A stretch of 64,000 nucleotides of DNA from Lachnospira hominis (ex Liu et al. 2021) (GCF_014287955.1 NZ_JACOPD010000005.1:62001-126000); one strand, 5' to 3'; shown: positions 9,358 through 18,071, counted from the stretch's first letter. Program-made: numbers and translations. The notes: generated by a model not told the origin, from the sequence alone.

Positions 9358-9381
9358 CAGGCAAAAAGTGCCTGCCTCCTT
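9358..9381 (-). promoter_or_regulatory. Shine-Dalgarno plus hairpin in front of the activase start
   Basis: On the minus strand an ideal AAGGAGG (9375-9381) is followed directly by a perfect 6-bp hairpin, CAGGCA-CTTTT-TGCCTG (9358-9374), then ATATTTTT and ATG (9349). The linear distance from the Shine-Dalgarno to the ATG is 25 nt, which is too long. With the hairpin folded, the effective spacing becomes 8 nt, which is ideal. The alternative is a TTG start at 9364 inside the hairpin. Confidence 0.6.
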
Positions 9382-9414
9382 AATTATAATTTGTCGAATA
9401 ATGCGATTCGTTTC

Positions 9415-9443
9415 ATTATATTATGAAAAAAAATAAATTTCAA
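9415..9443 (-). promoter_or_regulatory. Sigma-A promoter of the activase gene
   Basis: Read on the minus strand: TTGAAA, a 17-nt spacer, TATAAT. A CGAAT-AATGCG-ATTCG inverted repeat (9395-9410) lies between this -10 and the Shine-Dalgarno and could be an operator. Confidence 0.75.
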
Positions 9444-9536
9444 CATTATAACCTTATTTTATTGATTTTACATATTATGGCAATGCAAAATTTTAGAGTT
9501 TTAATATATTTTTTATAAAAGAACAGTGATGATTCG

Positions 9537-9565
9537 TTGACAAAAACAGTTTATATATTTATACT
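9537..9565 (+). promoter_or_regulatory. Sigma-A promoter of the rhomboid-like gene
   Basis: TTGACA, 17-nt spacer, TATACT. A perfect -35 at consensus spacing, 44 bases before the ATG. The 245-base divergent gap holds this and the minus-strand activase promoter. Confidence 0.85.
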
Positions 9566-9609
9566 AAATTTAATTAGCACAAAGGCGTTGAAAGGGGCTT
9601 GTTTAAAGT

Positions 9610-10617
9610 ATGAAATTCTTTGATAAGTTAGAACGTAGATTTGGTAAATATGCCATACCAAATCTTATGTATTATATTATAGGTATATATCTTGTGGGAT
9701 TTGTTATAGAATTATTCGCACCTGATGTATATACTTATTATTTTAGTCTTGATGCGGCAAAGGTACTGCATGGTCAGGTATGGAGACTGGTTACGTTTAT
9801 TTTGCAGCCACCGTCAAGCAGCATTATTTTTATGGTATTTACATTATATTTTTATTATGTAATCGGAACTGTACTTGAGAGAATATGGGGTTCATTTAAG
9901 TTTAATGTCTATTATTTCAGCGGAGTAATCCTGCATATTATTGCAGCATTTGTTATTTACTTTATATTTGGCTGGTCATTTAACATGTCAACATATTATA
10001 TTAATCTTGCACTGTTTCTAGCATTTGCGGTCGAACAGGCAGATACGGAAGTCCTTCTGTTTTTTGTACTTCCTATAAAGATGAAGTGGCTTGGATGGCT
10101 TGATGGAATTATATTTGCAATAACGATTATTGGCGGATATCTTACACCTGTAATGCCTAAGGCTATATGGAGAGGATTTTATAATGCAGGACTTCTTGCC
10201 GGTAATTCATATACATGTTATGTAATGGCAACATGTGCATTAATCTCAATGCTTAATTTTATTATTTTCTTTTTTGCTACAAGAAAGGCACCTGGCAGGA
10301 CATATACACAGAAGAATTATCGTAAAGCTGAGAAAAGAGCTGATAAGGCAAGAAAAAATGCGGGAAGTTTCAACGAGAGATTTTATAATGCGAACTCTGA
10401 AAAAAGCACATGGGATAGTGCCAATAAACCGTATATTAATCCGAGAGGTACAAAGCACAGATGTGCTGTCTGTAACAGGACAGAGCTGGATGGCGATAAT
10501 CTTACATTTAGATTCTGCACAAAATGTGCAGGCAATCTTGAATATTGTCAGGATCATCTGTATACACATATACATGTTACAGGTGATAATAACAATCAGA
10601 ATACACAAAAAAATTAA
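9610..10617 (+). CDS. Rhomboid-like (probably non-catalytic) membrane protein with C-terminal zinc-finger-like tail
   Basis: A 335-residue polytopic protein with about six membrane spans in residues 15-225. The segment HGQVWRLVTFILQPP, followed by a Tyr/Phe-rich span, GTVLERIWGS and FNVYYFSG, matches the N-terminal layout of rhomboid/Derlin-type proteins. I cannot find the rhomboid GxSG serine motif or a downstream catalytic His, so it looks like a pseudoprotease. After a basic linker, residues about 285-324 form a Cys/His cluster: CAVC, CTKC, then C and several His (HLYTHIH), likely a zinc-binding module on the cytoplasmic side. Function is unknown; roles in membrane protein handling are only a family-level guess. 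The gene has its own strong promoter and stands between divergent and downstream units. Confidence 0.7.
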   Translation: MKFFDKLERRFGKYAIPNLMYYIIGIYLVGFVIELFAPDVYTYYFSLDAAKVLHGQVWRLVTFILQPPSSSIIFMVFTLYFYYVIGTVLERIWGSFKFNVYYFSGVILHIIAAFVIYFIFGWSFNMSTYYINLALFLAFAVEQADTEVLLFFVLPIKMKWLGWLDGIIFAITIIGGYLTPVMPKAIWRGFYNAGLLAGNSYTCYVMATCALISMLNFIIFFFATRKAPGRTYTQKNYRKAEKRADKARKNAGSFNERFYNANSEKSTWDSANKPYINPRGTKHRCAVCNRTELDGDNLTFRFCTKCAGNLEYCQDHLYTHIHVTGDNNNQNTQKN

Positions 10618-10625
10618 AAAATGTT

Positions 10626-10654
10626 TTGAAAGAACGGCATAAATATGTTAGTAT
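10626..10654 (+). promoter_or_regulatory. Promoter of pyk
   Basis: TTGAAA, 17-nt spacer, TAGTAT with an extended -10 TG one base upstream. It lies 124 bases before the pyk ATG, leaving a moderately long leader with no riboswitch fold that I recognise. Confidence 0.7.
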
Positions 10655-10778
10655 CAATATAGTGCTGCAAAAACAGTATTTTTTCTTATTGCTATTATAA
10701 AAGATTTATGCAATAATTTGTATTTGTGTTTAGTATGAGATAAAATTAATTGAATTAAAGTTTATTTTGGAGGTCAGA

Positions 10779-12209
10779 ATGAAAAAAACTAAAATAATTT
10801 GTACAATGGGTCCTAATACTAATGACAGAGAACTCATCAAAAGTCTTGCTCTTGTAGGAATGGATGTTGCAAGATTTAACTTCTCTCATGGTGATCATGA
10901 AGAGCAGGCAGGACGTTTCGCATTAGTTAAGAGCGTAAGAGAAGAACTCAATATTCCTATTGCTACATTGCTTGATACAAAGGGACCTGAAATAAGAACA
11001 GGTGACCTCAAGGACGATAAGAAAGTAACACTTAAAGAAAATCAGAAGTTTACACTTACAACAAGAGACGTACTTGGTGATGAGACAATTGGAAGAATCA
11101 CATATGCAGGTCTTCCACAGGACGTTTCAAAGGGAAATACAATTCTTATTGATGATGGTCTTATTGAACTTTGTGTAAATAATGTTATAGATGGCACTGA
11201 TATTGAATGTACAGTAGTAAATGGCGGTGAGCTTGGTTCAAGAAAAGGTGTTAATGTTCCTAATGTAAGTATCCGTCTCCCGGGTATCACAGATAAGGAT
11301 AAGGATGATATTTTATTTGGTATTGAACAGGGATTTGATTTTATTGCAGCTTCATTTGTAAGAAATGCAGCTTGTATTCAGGAAATCAAGGAACTTCTCT
11401 GGTCTCATAATGCAGATATTCCTGTAATTGCTAAGATTGAGAATGCAGAAGGCATTAAGAATCTTGATGAGATTATCAGAGTTGCTGATGGTATCATGGT
11501 TGCCCGTGGTGATATGGGTGTTGAAATTCCTGCTGAGCAGGTTCCTCATATCCAGAAGGAAATTATCAAAAAATGTAATGCGGCATATAAGACAGTTATC
11601 ACAGCTACACAGATGCTTGATTCAATGATTCGTAATCCACGTCCTACAAGAGCTGAGGTTACTGATGTTGCCAATGCTATTTATGATGGTACAGACGCTG
11701 TTATGCTTTCAGGTGAGACAGCTAATGGTAAGTATCCTCTTGAAGCATTAAAGATGATGGTTAAGATTGCTGAGACTACAGAGCAGGATTTACCTAAGAA
11801 GTATGCAGATTATGCTAAGCTTCATACAAAGAGAGGAGTATCAAGTGCTGTTACTAATGCAACTGTACAGACAGCAGAGAATTTAAATGCAAAAGCAATC
11901 GTATGCCCTACAATTTCAGGATTTACAGCAAGACTTGCATCTAAGCTCAAGCCGGATACACAGATTGTTGGATGTTCACCATATGATGCTGTTCTTAGAA
12001 AAATGCAGATTTATTGGGGTGTAAGACCTGTTAAAACTGCTATTGAGACTTCTACAGATAAGATTATTGAGCATGCACTTGTCACAGCAGAGAATGCCGG
12101 ATATATTGGCGAGGGAGATGTTGTCATTGTATCTGCCGGTATAGCAACAAACTCTTCTCCAACATCAAAGAGAGGTCTCACAAATACAATGCGTGTTGTA
12201 ACAATCTAA
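10779..12209 (+). CDS. pyk: Pyruvate kinase
   Basis: A 476-residue glycolytic enzyme converting PEP and ADP to pyruvate and ATP. It begins KKTKIICTMGPNTND, as in the family. The barrel shows RFNFSHGDHEE and DTKGPEIRTGD, and the active-site signature IAKIENAEGI and MVARGDMGVEIPAEQVP. The length is that of the short bacterial form; the extra C-terminal PEP-utiliser-like domain of Bacillus Pyk is absent. An in-frame TTG at 10767 overlaps the GGAGG site, so the ATG at 10779 is the real start. Codon use is strongly biased toward a small set, consistent with high expression. vanZ-like, tyrS and an unknown gene follow on the same strand. Confidence 0.97.
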   Translation: MKKTKIICTMGPNTNDRELIKSLALVGMDVARFNFSHGDHEEQAGRFALVKSVREELNIPIATLLDTKGPEIRTGDLKDDKKVTLKENQKFTLTTRDVLGDETIGRITYAGLPQDVSKGNTILIDDGLIELCVNNVIDGTDIECTVVNGGELGSRKGVNVPNVSIRLPGITDKDKDDILFGIEQGFDFIAASFVRNAACIQEIKELLWSHNADIPVIAKIENAEGIKNLDEIIRVADGIMVARGDMGVEIPAEQVPHIQKEIIKKCNAAYKTVITATQMLDSMIRNPRPTRAEVTDVANAIYDGTDAVMLSGETANGKYPLEALKMMVKIAETTEQDLPKKYADYAKLHTKRGVSSAVTNATVQTAENLNAKAIVCPTISGFTARLASKLKPDTQIVGCSPYDAVLRKMQIYWGVRPVKTAIETSTDKIIEHALVTAENAGYIGEGDVVIVSAGIATNSSPTSKRGLTNTMRVVTI

Positions 12210-12235
12210 TTGTTACATCATGAGCATATGTCGTG

Positions 12236-12721
12236 ATGACATTTATGAAAAGTAAACTTTTAAAAATATTTATATGGATTCCTGCTGTTATTTGTGCGGT
12301 TATGATATTCGGATTTTCGGGACAGAATGGTGAAAACTCGGGAAATCTCAGTCGTAAGGCAGCAGGTGTCATAGTTGATATTGCAGACAGCGTACATCTT
12401 GTAGATGTACGCTGGAATGGCAGACAGGAACTTATAGACAAGATAGAATTGCCTGTAAGAAAAGCAGCACATATGACTGAATATGCAATATTTGCATGTC
12501 TTGTTTATCTGGCATTTACAGTTGATGGTGTCAGTTGGCAGCTCGTCAGATTTATAAGTTTTTTTGCAACGGCAGCATTTGCATGTTCAGATGAATTTCA
12601 TCAATTGTACGTTCCGGGAAGAAACGGATGCGTTACAGATGTACTGATTGACTGTGTTGGAATATTAATCGGTATTATTATATGTTCCATAGCTGACAGG
12701 CGTAAAAAAATGATAATTTAG
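12236..12721 (+). CDS. VanZ-family membrane protein
   Basis: A 161-residue protein with about four membrane spans. It carries the VanZ-like signature KAAHMTEYAIFACLVYLAF and SDEFHQLYVPGRNGCVTDVLIDCVG, where the conserved His, Glu and Arg residues lie at the membrane face. VanZ itself raises teicoplanin resistance by an unknown mechanism, but most family members, like this one, sit outside resistance clusters and have no defined role. The start is uncertain among GTG 12233, ATG 12236 and ATG 12245; none has a strong ribosome site. It starts 26 bases after pyk. Confidence 0.8.
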   Translation: MTFMKSKLLKIFIWIPAVICAVMIFGFSGQNGENSGNLSRKAAGVIVDIADSVHLVDVRWNGRQELIDKIELPVRKAAHMTEYAIFACLVYLAFTVDGVSWQLVRFISFFATAAFACSDEFHQLYVPGRNGCVTDVLIDCVGILIGIIICSIADRRKKMII

Positions 12722-12769
12722 TATGGCATTTTAGAAAATATTGTAAAACGGGAAGTGGGGAATAAACAT

Positions 12770-13987
12770 ATGACACTTTATGATGAATTAGTAGCAAGAG
12801 GACTTATAGCCCAGGTTACTGACGAAGAGCTTATAAAAGATTTAATTAACAATGGGAAAGCTACATTTTATATTGGTTTTGACCCAACTGCTGATAGTCT
12901 TCATGTAGGTCATTTTATGGCACTCTGTCTTATGAAAAGACTTCAGATGGCAGGTAACAAACCTATTGCACTTGTAGGCGGTGGTACAGCTATGATTGGC
13001 GATCCGTCCGGCAGACAGGATATGCGTAAGATGATGACAGAAGAACAGATTCAGCACAATGTTGAATGTTTCAAAAAGCAGATGTCAAGATTTATTGATT
13101 TTTCAGATGGCAAAGCAATACTTGCTAACAATGCTGACTGGCTTTTAAATCTTAATTATGTTGACTTCTTACGTGAAGTCGGAGCATGTTTTTCTGTTAA
13201 TAATATGCTTAGAGCAGAATGTTATAAGCAGAGAATGGAAAAAGGACTCAGCTTCCTTGAGTTTAATTATATGATTATGCAGTCATATGACTTTCTTATG
13301 CTCTACAAGAAATACGGATGTAATTTACAGTTCGGTGGCGATGATCAGTGGAGTAACATGCTTGGCGGTACAGAACTTATAAGAAAGAAATTAGGAAAAG
13401 ATGCGTCAGCAATGACAATTACACTTCTTCTCAACTCTGAAGGTAAGAAGATGGGTAAGACACAGTCAGGTGCAGTATGGCTTGACCCTGATAAGACATC
13501 ACCATACGATTTCTATCAGTATTGGAGAAATGTAGATGATGCAGATGTATTAAAATGTATCAGAATGCTTACATTTATACCACTTGAAGAGATTGAAAAG
13601 ATGGACAGCTGGGAAGGTGCACAGCTTAACAAAGCAAAAGAAATTCTTGCATATGAGCTTACTAAGCTTGTTCATGGAGAAGAAGAAGCAAAGAAGGCAG
13701 AAGAGACTGCACGTTCTATATTTACTGGCGGAGATGCACAGAATATGCCTTCAGCTGTAATTTCAAAAGAATCTTTTAAAGATGGAAATATCGATATTAT
13801 TTCAATTGTTCATCAGGCAGGACTTGCGTCTTCAAGATCAGAAGCAAGAAGAGCTGTTGAGCAGGGCGGCGTAAGCATTAATGGTGAAAAAGTATCAGCT
13901 ATTGATGCAGTATTCGCTATGGAATTATTTGAAGATGGCGTAGTTGTTAAAAAAGGCAAGAAGAATTTTAGAAAAGTAACAGTTTAG
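12770..13987 (+). CDS. tyrS: Tyrosyl-tRNA synthetase
   Basis: A 405-residue class I aminoacyl-tRNA synthetase charging tRNA-Tyr. The HIGH-type motif is HVGH in [15 protein letters not shown]. The KMSKS-type loop is KKMGKTQSG. The tyrosine-site residues lie in the [13 protein letters not shown] and [10 protein letters not shown] region. The C-terminal about 65 residues form the S4-like RNA-binding domain ([19 protein letters not shown]). An upstream GTG at 12755 is in frame, but the AAGTGGGG site fits the ATG at 12770. No T-box leader fits in the 48-base gap from the vanZ-like gene, so this copy appears to be constitutive within its operon. Confidence 0.97.
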   Translation: MTLYDELVARGLIAQVTDEELIKDLINNGKATFYIGFDPTADSLHVGHFMALCLMKRLQMAGNKPIALVGGGTAMIGDPSGRQDMRKMMTEEQIQHNVECFKKQMSRFIDFSDGKAILANNADWLLNLNYVDFLREVGACFSVNNMLRAECYKQRMEKGLSFLEFNYMIMQSYDFLMLYKKYGCNLQFGGDDQWSNMLGGTELIRKKLGKDASAMTITLLLNSEGKKMGKTQSGAVWLDPDKTSPYDFYQYWRNVDDADVLKCIRMLTFIPLEEIEKMDSWEGAQLNKAKEILAYELTKLVHGEEEAKKAEETARSIFTGGDAQNMPSAVISKESFKDGNIDIISIVHQAGLASSRSEARRAVEQGGVSINGEKVSAIDAVFAMELFEDGVVVKKGKKNFRKVTV

Positions 13988-13999
13988 GATGTCACGAAA

Positions 14000-15178
14000 A
14001 TGAAGAAGAATCAAATTGTTCTTATCAGAGTTGTCAGTGTAGCCATACTTATGGCTGCACTGGCACTGATTTTAATATTTGGTGCGGGAAGTACTGTTTT
14101 TACAAAAATAATAAAAGACCTGAATAATGGTGGCGTTACATCTGGTGCTTCAGCTGTTTCTGTATATAATCTTGTATGTTATAAGGGAATGAATGCCATA
14201 TATCAGATAATATTCGGAATTGCATTGTTTACAACAATAGTTGGATTTGCAGGTGTGTTTTTTCGCATTAAGGGAACGGATATATGTCTTAATACGGCTA
14301 TAATTTTTGATGTTGTAACAGGAGTATATCTTATACTTGCATACGTTCTTGAAAAAAATAAATTTATGCATAAAGTGTTTGCAAAAATTTATCTTGGAGA
14401 GTTTGATACACAGTTTACGGCTGTAAGACTTATAAAACTTCATGTTCTTATAGCAGGAATATTGCTTATACTTGTGAGTCTGCTTGCGTCAGCAATTGTA
14501 AAGTCAAGTGGAATACCAAAGATGGCCATTTACAAGGCTGAGAGTAATCTTGGATGGCTTCTTATAATACCATTGTTTTTTACATCATTAATATTTGATG
14601 TAGCAAGAGAATGGGCAATAAGAATTGCTTCGGGTTACAGTGATGTGTCAGGGCAGCTTTATGATATTTTAAAAGATTATTATTTTGGTGATAAGTTCCT
14701 TTTTTCAATGCCAAAGTGGCTTATTGTTTTTGTGGCTTCAGTTATAACGCTTTTTATAATGGGAGTGCTTAGAATTCATTTGAAAAGAATATTTGCTGTG
14801 ATAATGGGAGCTGTTTTTACAGCTGCCGCTCTTATAAGATGCGTTGTTTTCTGGATGAATCCACCCGCAATATTCGGAACACTTTCATATAATGAAAATG
14901 TGTGTGATATGACAGACAGAGCAGGGGCAGCATATATGATATGTTTTGTTCTGGATATATTTTTTATTACAATTCTGGCAGTATTATGTATAATATGTGC
15001 ACAGAAAAAGTTTTTTGAATTAAAAAATATACTGATAATCACAATCGGTTATGCAATTATCAGTATAGCTGCTATATTAATTCTTGGTTTTGGCGGCATA
15101 TCTGCAATCTATGCAGGATGCGGCGTGATTGATGTTATAGCATCATCAGCATTGCTTTATCTCGCCTATAAAAGTTGA
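14000..15178 (+). CDS. Unknown polytopic membrane protein
   Basis: A 392-residue protein with roughly nine to ten hydrophobic spans, Ile/Leu/Val/Phe-rich, with Lys-rich cytoplasmic loops. Between spans it has soluble stretches (around residues 120-145 and 205-240). I see no transporter signature, Walker motif or enzyme site and do not recognise a family. It starts 12 bases after tyrS. Its last 33 bases overlap the 3' end of rqcH on the opposite strand, with no terminator between them. Confidence 0.7.
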   Translation: MKKNQIVLIRVVSVAILMAALALILIFGAGSTVFTKIIKDLNNGGVTSGASAVSVYNLVCYKGMNAIYQIIFGIALFTTIVGFAGVFFRIKGTDICLNTAIIFDVVTGVYLILAYVLEKNKFMHKVFAKIYLGEFDTQFTAVRLIKLHVLIAGILLILVSLLASAIVKSSGIPKMAIYKAESNLGWLLIIPLFFTSLIFDVAREWAIRIASGYSDVSGQLYDILKDYYFGDKFLFSMPKWLIVFVASVITLFIMGVLRIHLKRIFAVIMGAVFTAAALIRCVVFWMNPPAIFGTLSYNENVCDMTDRAGAAYMICFVLDIFFITILAVLCIICAQKKFFELKNILIITIGYAIISIAAILILGFGGISAIYAGCGVIDVIASSALLYLAYKS

Positions 15179-16873
15179 TGCTATCATTGAGTAGTTTGTA
15201 TAGTATACAACAAAACCGGGCTTTGAACCGGCAGGTTTTTTAACTTCTTTCTTTAAAACATAATCAACTTCAACTTTATCCTGGCTGTGTCCTTTTGAAA
15301 AATGTGCTGCGAGTGCGGCTGCTTCTTCAAAGGTACGGTCAGGAATTTCTTTGCCGTCAGTTTTTAATATGACATGTGAGCCTGCCATATTTTTTGCATG
15401 AAACCACCAGTCGCTGCCGTTTGCAAATTTGAAAGTAAGCTCATCATTCTGGAAATTATTTTTGCCTACATATATGTCGAAACCGTCGGATGACATGAAG
15501 TGAAGCGGTTTGCTTACAATTTTAATTTTCTTTGACGGTGTCTGATGACGATGTATATATCCTGACTCAATTAATTCTTCCTTGACCTGTGCAAGATCGT
15601 CCTCAGATACAGCAATGTCAAGTGATGAGGCGACTGATTCAAGATGTGCTATTTCGGCACGGGTTTCTTTTATCTGTACACTTTCGGCTTCAAAAGTACG
15701 TTTCAGTTTATTATATTTATTAAAATATTTTACTGAATTTTCGCGTGGTGTGAGTGTTGGGTCAAGAGGAATTGTGATTTCCTCGTTAGTATAATAATTA
15801 AGAGCTTTGAATTCCTTACTGCCTTCCGGAATATTATAGCCGTATGTGTTTATAAGCTCTCCGTAAACACGGTATTTATCACGTTTTTCAGTATCTTTTA
15901 ACTGCTTTTCCTGTATGTCGGCTTTTTTAACGGAGCGTTCAAGTGCCGTTGAAACTATTTTCCTTAAATCAGATGATTTCTGGCGGATTCGTGTTACAGC
16001 ATCTTTTTTGGAGTAAAAATCTCTTAAAAGAGTGCTGACAGAATCATATTTTGTACAATTATCAAACATTTCAAGCGGAATTGATGAGAATTCTTTTGGT
16101 TCATCTCCGATGTATACAATATTTGGAGTGAAAATATTATTTTTAATATTATCCATTATATTGCTGAAAATGTTGAACAAGTGAAGACTTTCATTTTCCT
16201 CAAGACAGTTCGCAGGCTTGTCAGAATTGATTGAAGCTTCAAAACATATTTCTTCTGCAGCGACAGGACTGATACCCGTATATGATGAATAAATTGCTTT
16301 TGATGTGCTCACAGGGCGTGTAAGTGCTGTGTTTTTAAATTCGTCATAATTCGTATTCAGTGGATTTTTCTTATCTGATGTATTGGGAATAAAATATTTT
16401 CGTCCCGGAAGAACTTCTCTTACAGAACTCATCTGTGATGAAACACGCTTGATACTGTCAAGGATTGTGTCGCCGTCGCAGAATATTATATTGCTGTGTT
16501 TGCCCATGAATTCTGTTATAAGATGTTTGCGGCATACATCCCCCATTTCATTCAGGTGTTCAATCTCAATGTCAAGAATTCTCTCAAGACCGGGCTGCGT
16601 GATGCCTATAATACGTCCGTTTCCGAGATGCTTCCTTAAAAGCATGCAGAAATTAGGGGCAGTCATCGGACTTGGCTTATTATCATCGGTAAGATATATA
16701 AGCGGAAGACTTGCATTAGCAGAAATTACAAGTCTGTACTGGCCGTTTTGCGTTTTTATTGTAAGAAGAAGTTCATCAGCTTCCGGCTGTGCAATTTTAT
16801 ATAATCTTCCTCCGATGAGCTTTTCGTTTAGTTCATGTTTTATATTAGAAATGACAATACCATCAAGTGCCAT
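15146..16873 (-). CDS. rqcH: Rqc2/RqcH ribosome quality-control factor (NFACT family, fibronectin-binding-like)
   Basis: A 575-residue NFACT protein. Bacterial RqcH binds stalled 50S subunits carrying peptidyl-tRNA and recruits tRNA-Ala to add C-terminal alanine tails that mark the chain for degradation. The N-terminal NFACT-N domain is about residues 1-220 with two HhH-like segments. A long charged coiled coil spans about 300-430. The NFACT-R/DUF814 domain follows, with FDIYVGKNNFQND and WWFHAKNMAGSHVIL. The segment that in Bacillus carries the Asp-Arg pair reads LERIL here. An in-frame extension to 16963 lies in the repeat leader; the AAGGAGGATTTT site fixes the ATG at 16873. The 3' end overlaps the neighbouring gene by 33 bases. 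Confidence 0.92.
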   Translation of the reverse strand: MALDGIVISNIKHELNEKLIGGRLYKIAQPEADELLLTIKTQNGQYRLVISANASLPLIYLTDDNKPSPMTAPNFCMLLRKHLGNGRIIGITQPGLERILDIEIEHLNEMGDVCRKHLITEFMGKHSNIIFCDGDTILDSIKRVSSQMSSVREVLPGRKYFIPNTSDKKNPLNTNYDEFKNTALTRPVSTSKAIYSSYTGISPVAAEEICFEASINSDKPANCLEENESLHLFNIFSNIMDNIKNNIFTPNIVYIGDEPKEFSSIPLEMFDNCTKYDSVSTLLRDFYSKKDAVTRIRQKSSDLRKIVSTALERSVKKADIQEKQLKDTEKRDKYRVYGELINTYGYNIPEGSKEFKALNYYTNEEITIPLDPTLTPRENSVKYFNKYNKLKRTFEAESVQIKETRAEIAHLESVASSLDIAVSEDDLAQVKEELIESGYIHRHQTPSKKIKIVSKPLHFMSSDGFDIYVGKNNFQNDELTFKFANGSDWWFHAKNMAGSHVILKTDGKEIPDRTFEEAAALAAHFSKGHSQDKVEVDYVLKKEVKKPAGSKPGFVVYYTNYSMIASTFIGEIKQC

Positions 16874-16877
16874 AAAA

Positions 16878-17008
16878 TCCTCCTTGTTTTTCCGAAGGAA
16901 AAATCCGAACCCAGTGGTGAGGAGAGGATTTGTCCTCCTTGTTTTTCCGAAGGAAAAATCCAAATGTGCATCTTTGATGCACTATGCCCAGTGGTGAGGA
17001 GAGGATTT
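16878..17008 (-). repeat. Duplicated hairpin leader upstream of rqcH
   Basis: Two exactly repeated modules. Module 1 (29 nt) is at 16878-16906 and 16933-16961; module 2 (22 nt) is at 16910-16931 and 16987-17008. Read on the minus strand, module 1 holds a hairpin TTTTTCC-TTC-GGAAAAA, which can form a UUCG tetraloop, then AAGGAGGA. Module 2 holds the pyrimidine-rich TCCTCTCCTC, which can partly pair with a Shine-Dalgarno. The distal copy also contains a perfect 7-bp hairpin (16966-16982) between its modules. Only the proximal AAGGAGGA is followed by the start codon. Confidence 0.85.
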
Positions 17009-17054
17009 TCCCTTTGTTTTCTTGCTTATTTTAGCATAAAAATGAACTTGTGTC

Positions 17055-17083
17055 TTGTACTTTTGCTATATTATTGATATAAT
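17055..17083 (+). promoter_or_regulatory. Sigma-A promoter of yicC
   Basis: TTGTAC, 17-nt spacer, TATAAT, located 62 bases upstream of the yicC start. Confidence 0.8.
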
Positions 17084-17145
17084 TAGCTGATAAGTGATTT
17101 TGATGATTAAATATATTATCATAGCGGAAAGGTATGGCTGACACA

Positions 17146-18024
17146 ATGATAAAAAGTATGACCGGCTTTGGCAGATGTGAGCAAAGCGAGGGAACAAGAA
17201 CAATAACAATTGAAATGAAGTCTGTAAATCACAGATATCTTGAGGCTGGAATAAAGATGCCTAAAAAGCTGAATATTTTTGAAGCACGTATGAGAGAAGT
17301 GCTTAAAAAATATGCACAGAGAGGTAAGATAGATATTTTTATTTCATATGAAGATACAGCTGACAGTAATGTTCATTTGAAATATAACAGTGATCTTGCG
17401 GCTGAGTATATGAATATACTTGACAGCATGGCTGAACAGTTCGGCAAACAGAATGACATAACAATAACTTCACTTTCAAGATATCCTGAAGTTATTACTA
17501 TGCAGGAAGAGACGGAAGATGAGGAAGAGTTGTGGGCATTTATAAGTAAAGCTTTGGAAAATGCCTGCTCGCAGTTTGAACAGACAAGAATTCTTGAGGG
17601 AACAAATCTTAAAAATGATTTGCAGGATAAACTTAACCATATGGAAGAACTTGTTGATTTTATTGAGAGCAGAAGTCCACAGATTATGAAAGAGTACAGA
17701 AGCAAGCTTGAAAATAAAGTTACACAGCTTCTTGGTGATACACAGATAGATGAATCAAGAATAGCAACAGAAGTTATTATATATGCAGACAAGATATGCG
17801 TTGATGAAGAGACAGTAAGATTAAGAAGTCATATTTCACATGCACGTAAGTGCCTTGAGGAGACCGGCGGCATAGGAAGAAAGATGGACTTTATCGCACA
17901 GGAGATGAACAGGGAGTCTAATACGATTTTGTCAAAGGCAAATGATATAGAGATTTCTAATGCTGCTATAGATTTAAAGACACTTATAGAGAAAGTGCGT
18001 GAGCAGATACAGAATATAGAATAA
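17146..18024 (+). CDS. yicC: YicC/YloC-family endoribonuclease
   Basis: A 292-residue protein opening with the family-defining IKSMTGFGR. The C-terminal DUF1732 region includes DEETVRLRSHISHARKC and MDFIAQEMNRESNT. E. coli YicC is an endoribonuclease acting on small RNA such as RyhB, and Bacillus YloC is also reported to cleave RNA. The ATG at 17134 is in frame but too close to the GGAAAGG site; the ATG at 17146 gives the usual N-terminus. It heads the conserved yicC-gmk-rpoZ cluster; remA, often present between yicC and gmk in Firmicutes, is missing here. Confidence 0.93.
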   Translation: MIKSMTGFGRCEQSEGTRTITIEMKSVNHRYLEAGIKMPKKLNIFEARMREVLKKYAQRGKIDIFISYEDTADSNVHLKYNSDLAAEYMNILDSMAEQFGKQNDITITSLSRYPEVITMQEETEDEEELWAFISKALENACSQFEQTRILEGTNLKNDLQDKLNHMEELVDFIESRSPQIMKEYRSKLENKVTQLLGDTQIDESRIATEVIIYADKICVDEETVRLRSHISHARKCLEETGGIGRKMDFIAQEMNRESNTILSKANDIEISNAAIDLKTLIEKVREQIQNIE

Positions 18025-18042
18025 TTAATATTGATAAATAAC

Positions 18043-18071
18043 TTGATTGTTTTTCAAAATTCAGATATAAT
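18043..18071 (+). promoter_or_regulatory. Promoter of gmk-rpoZ
   Basis: TTGATT, 17-nt spacer, TATAAT, in the 83-base gap between yicC and gmk, ending 36 bases before the gmk ATG. Confidence 0.75.

Noticed and set aside
12722..12769. A T-box leader for tyrS.
   Set aside because: The gap after the VanZ gene is only 48 bases, far too short for a T-box, and no TGGNACCGCG-type motif is present.
16383..16997. A 204-codon forward ORF antisense to the 5' end of rqcH.
   Set aside because: It is the complement of a well-supported conserved gene and has a shadow-type Ser/Arg/Pro/Cys-rich composition with no ribosome site.
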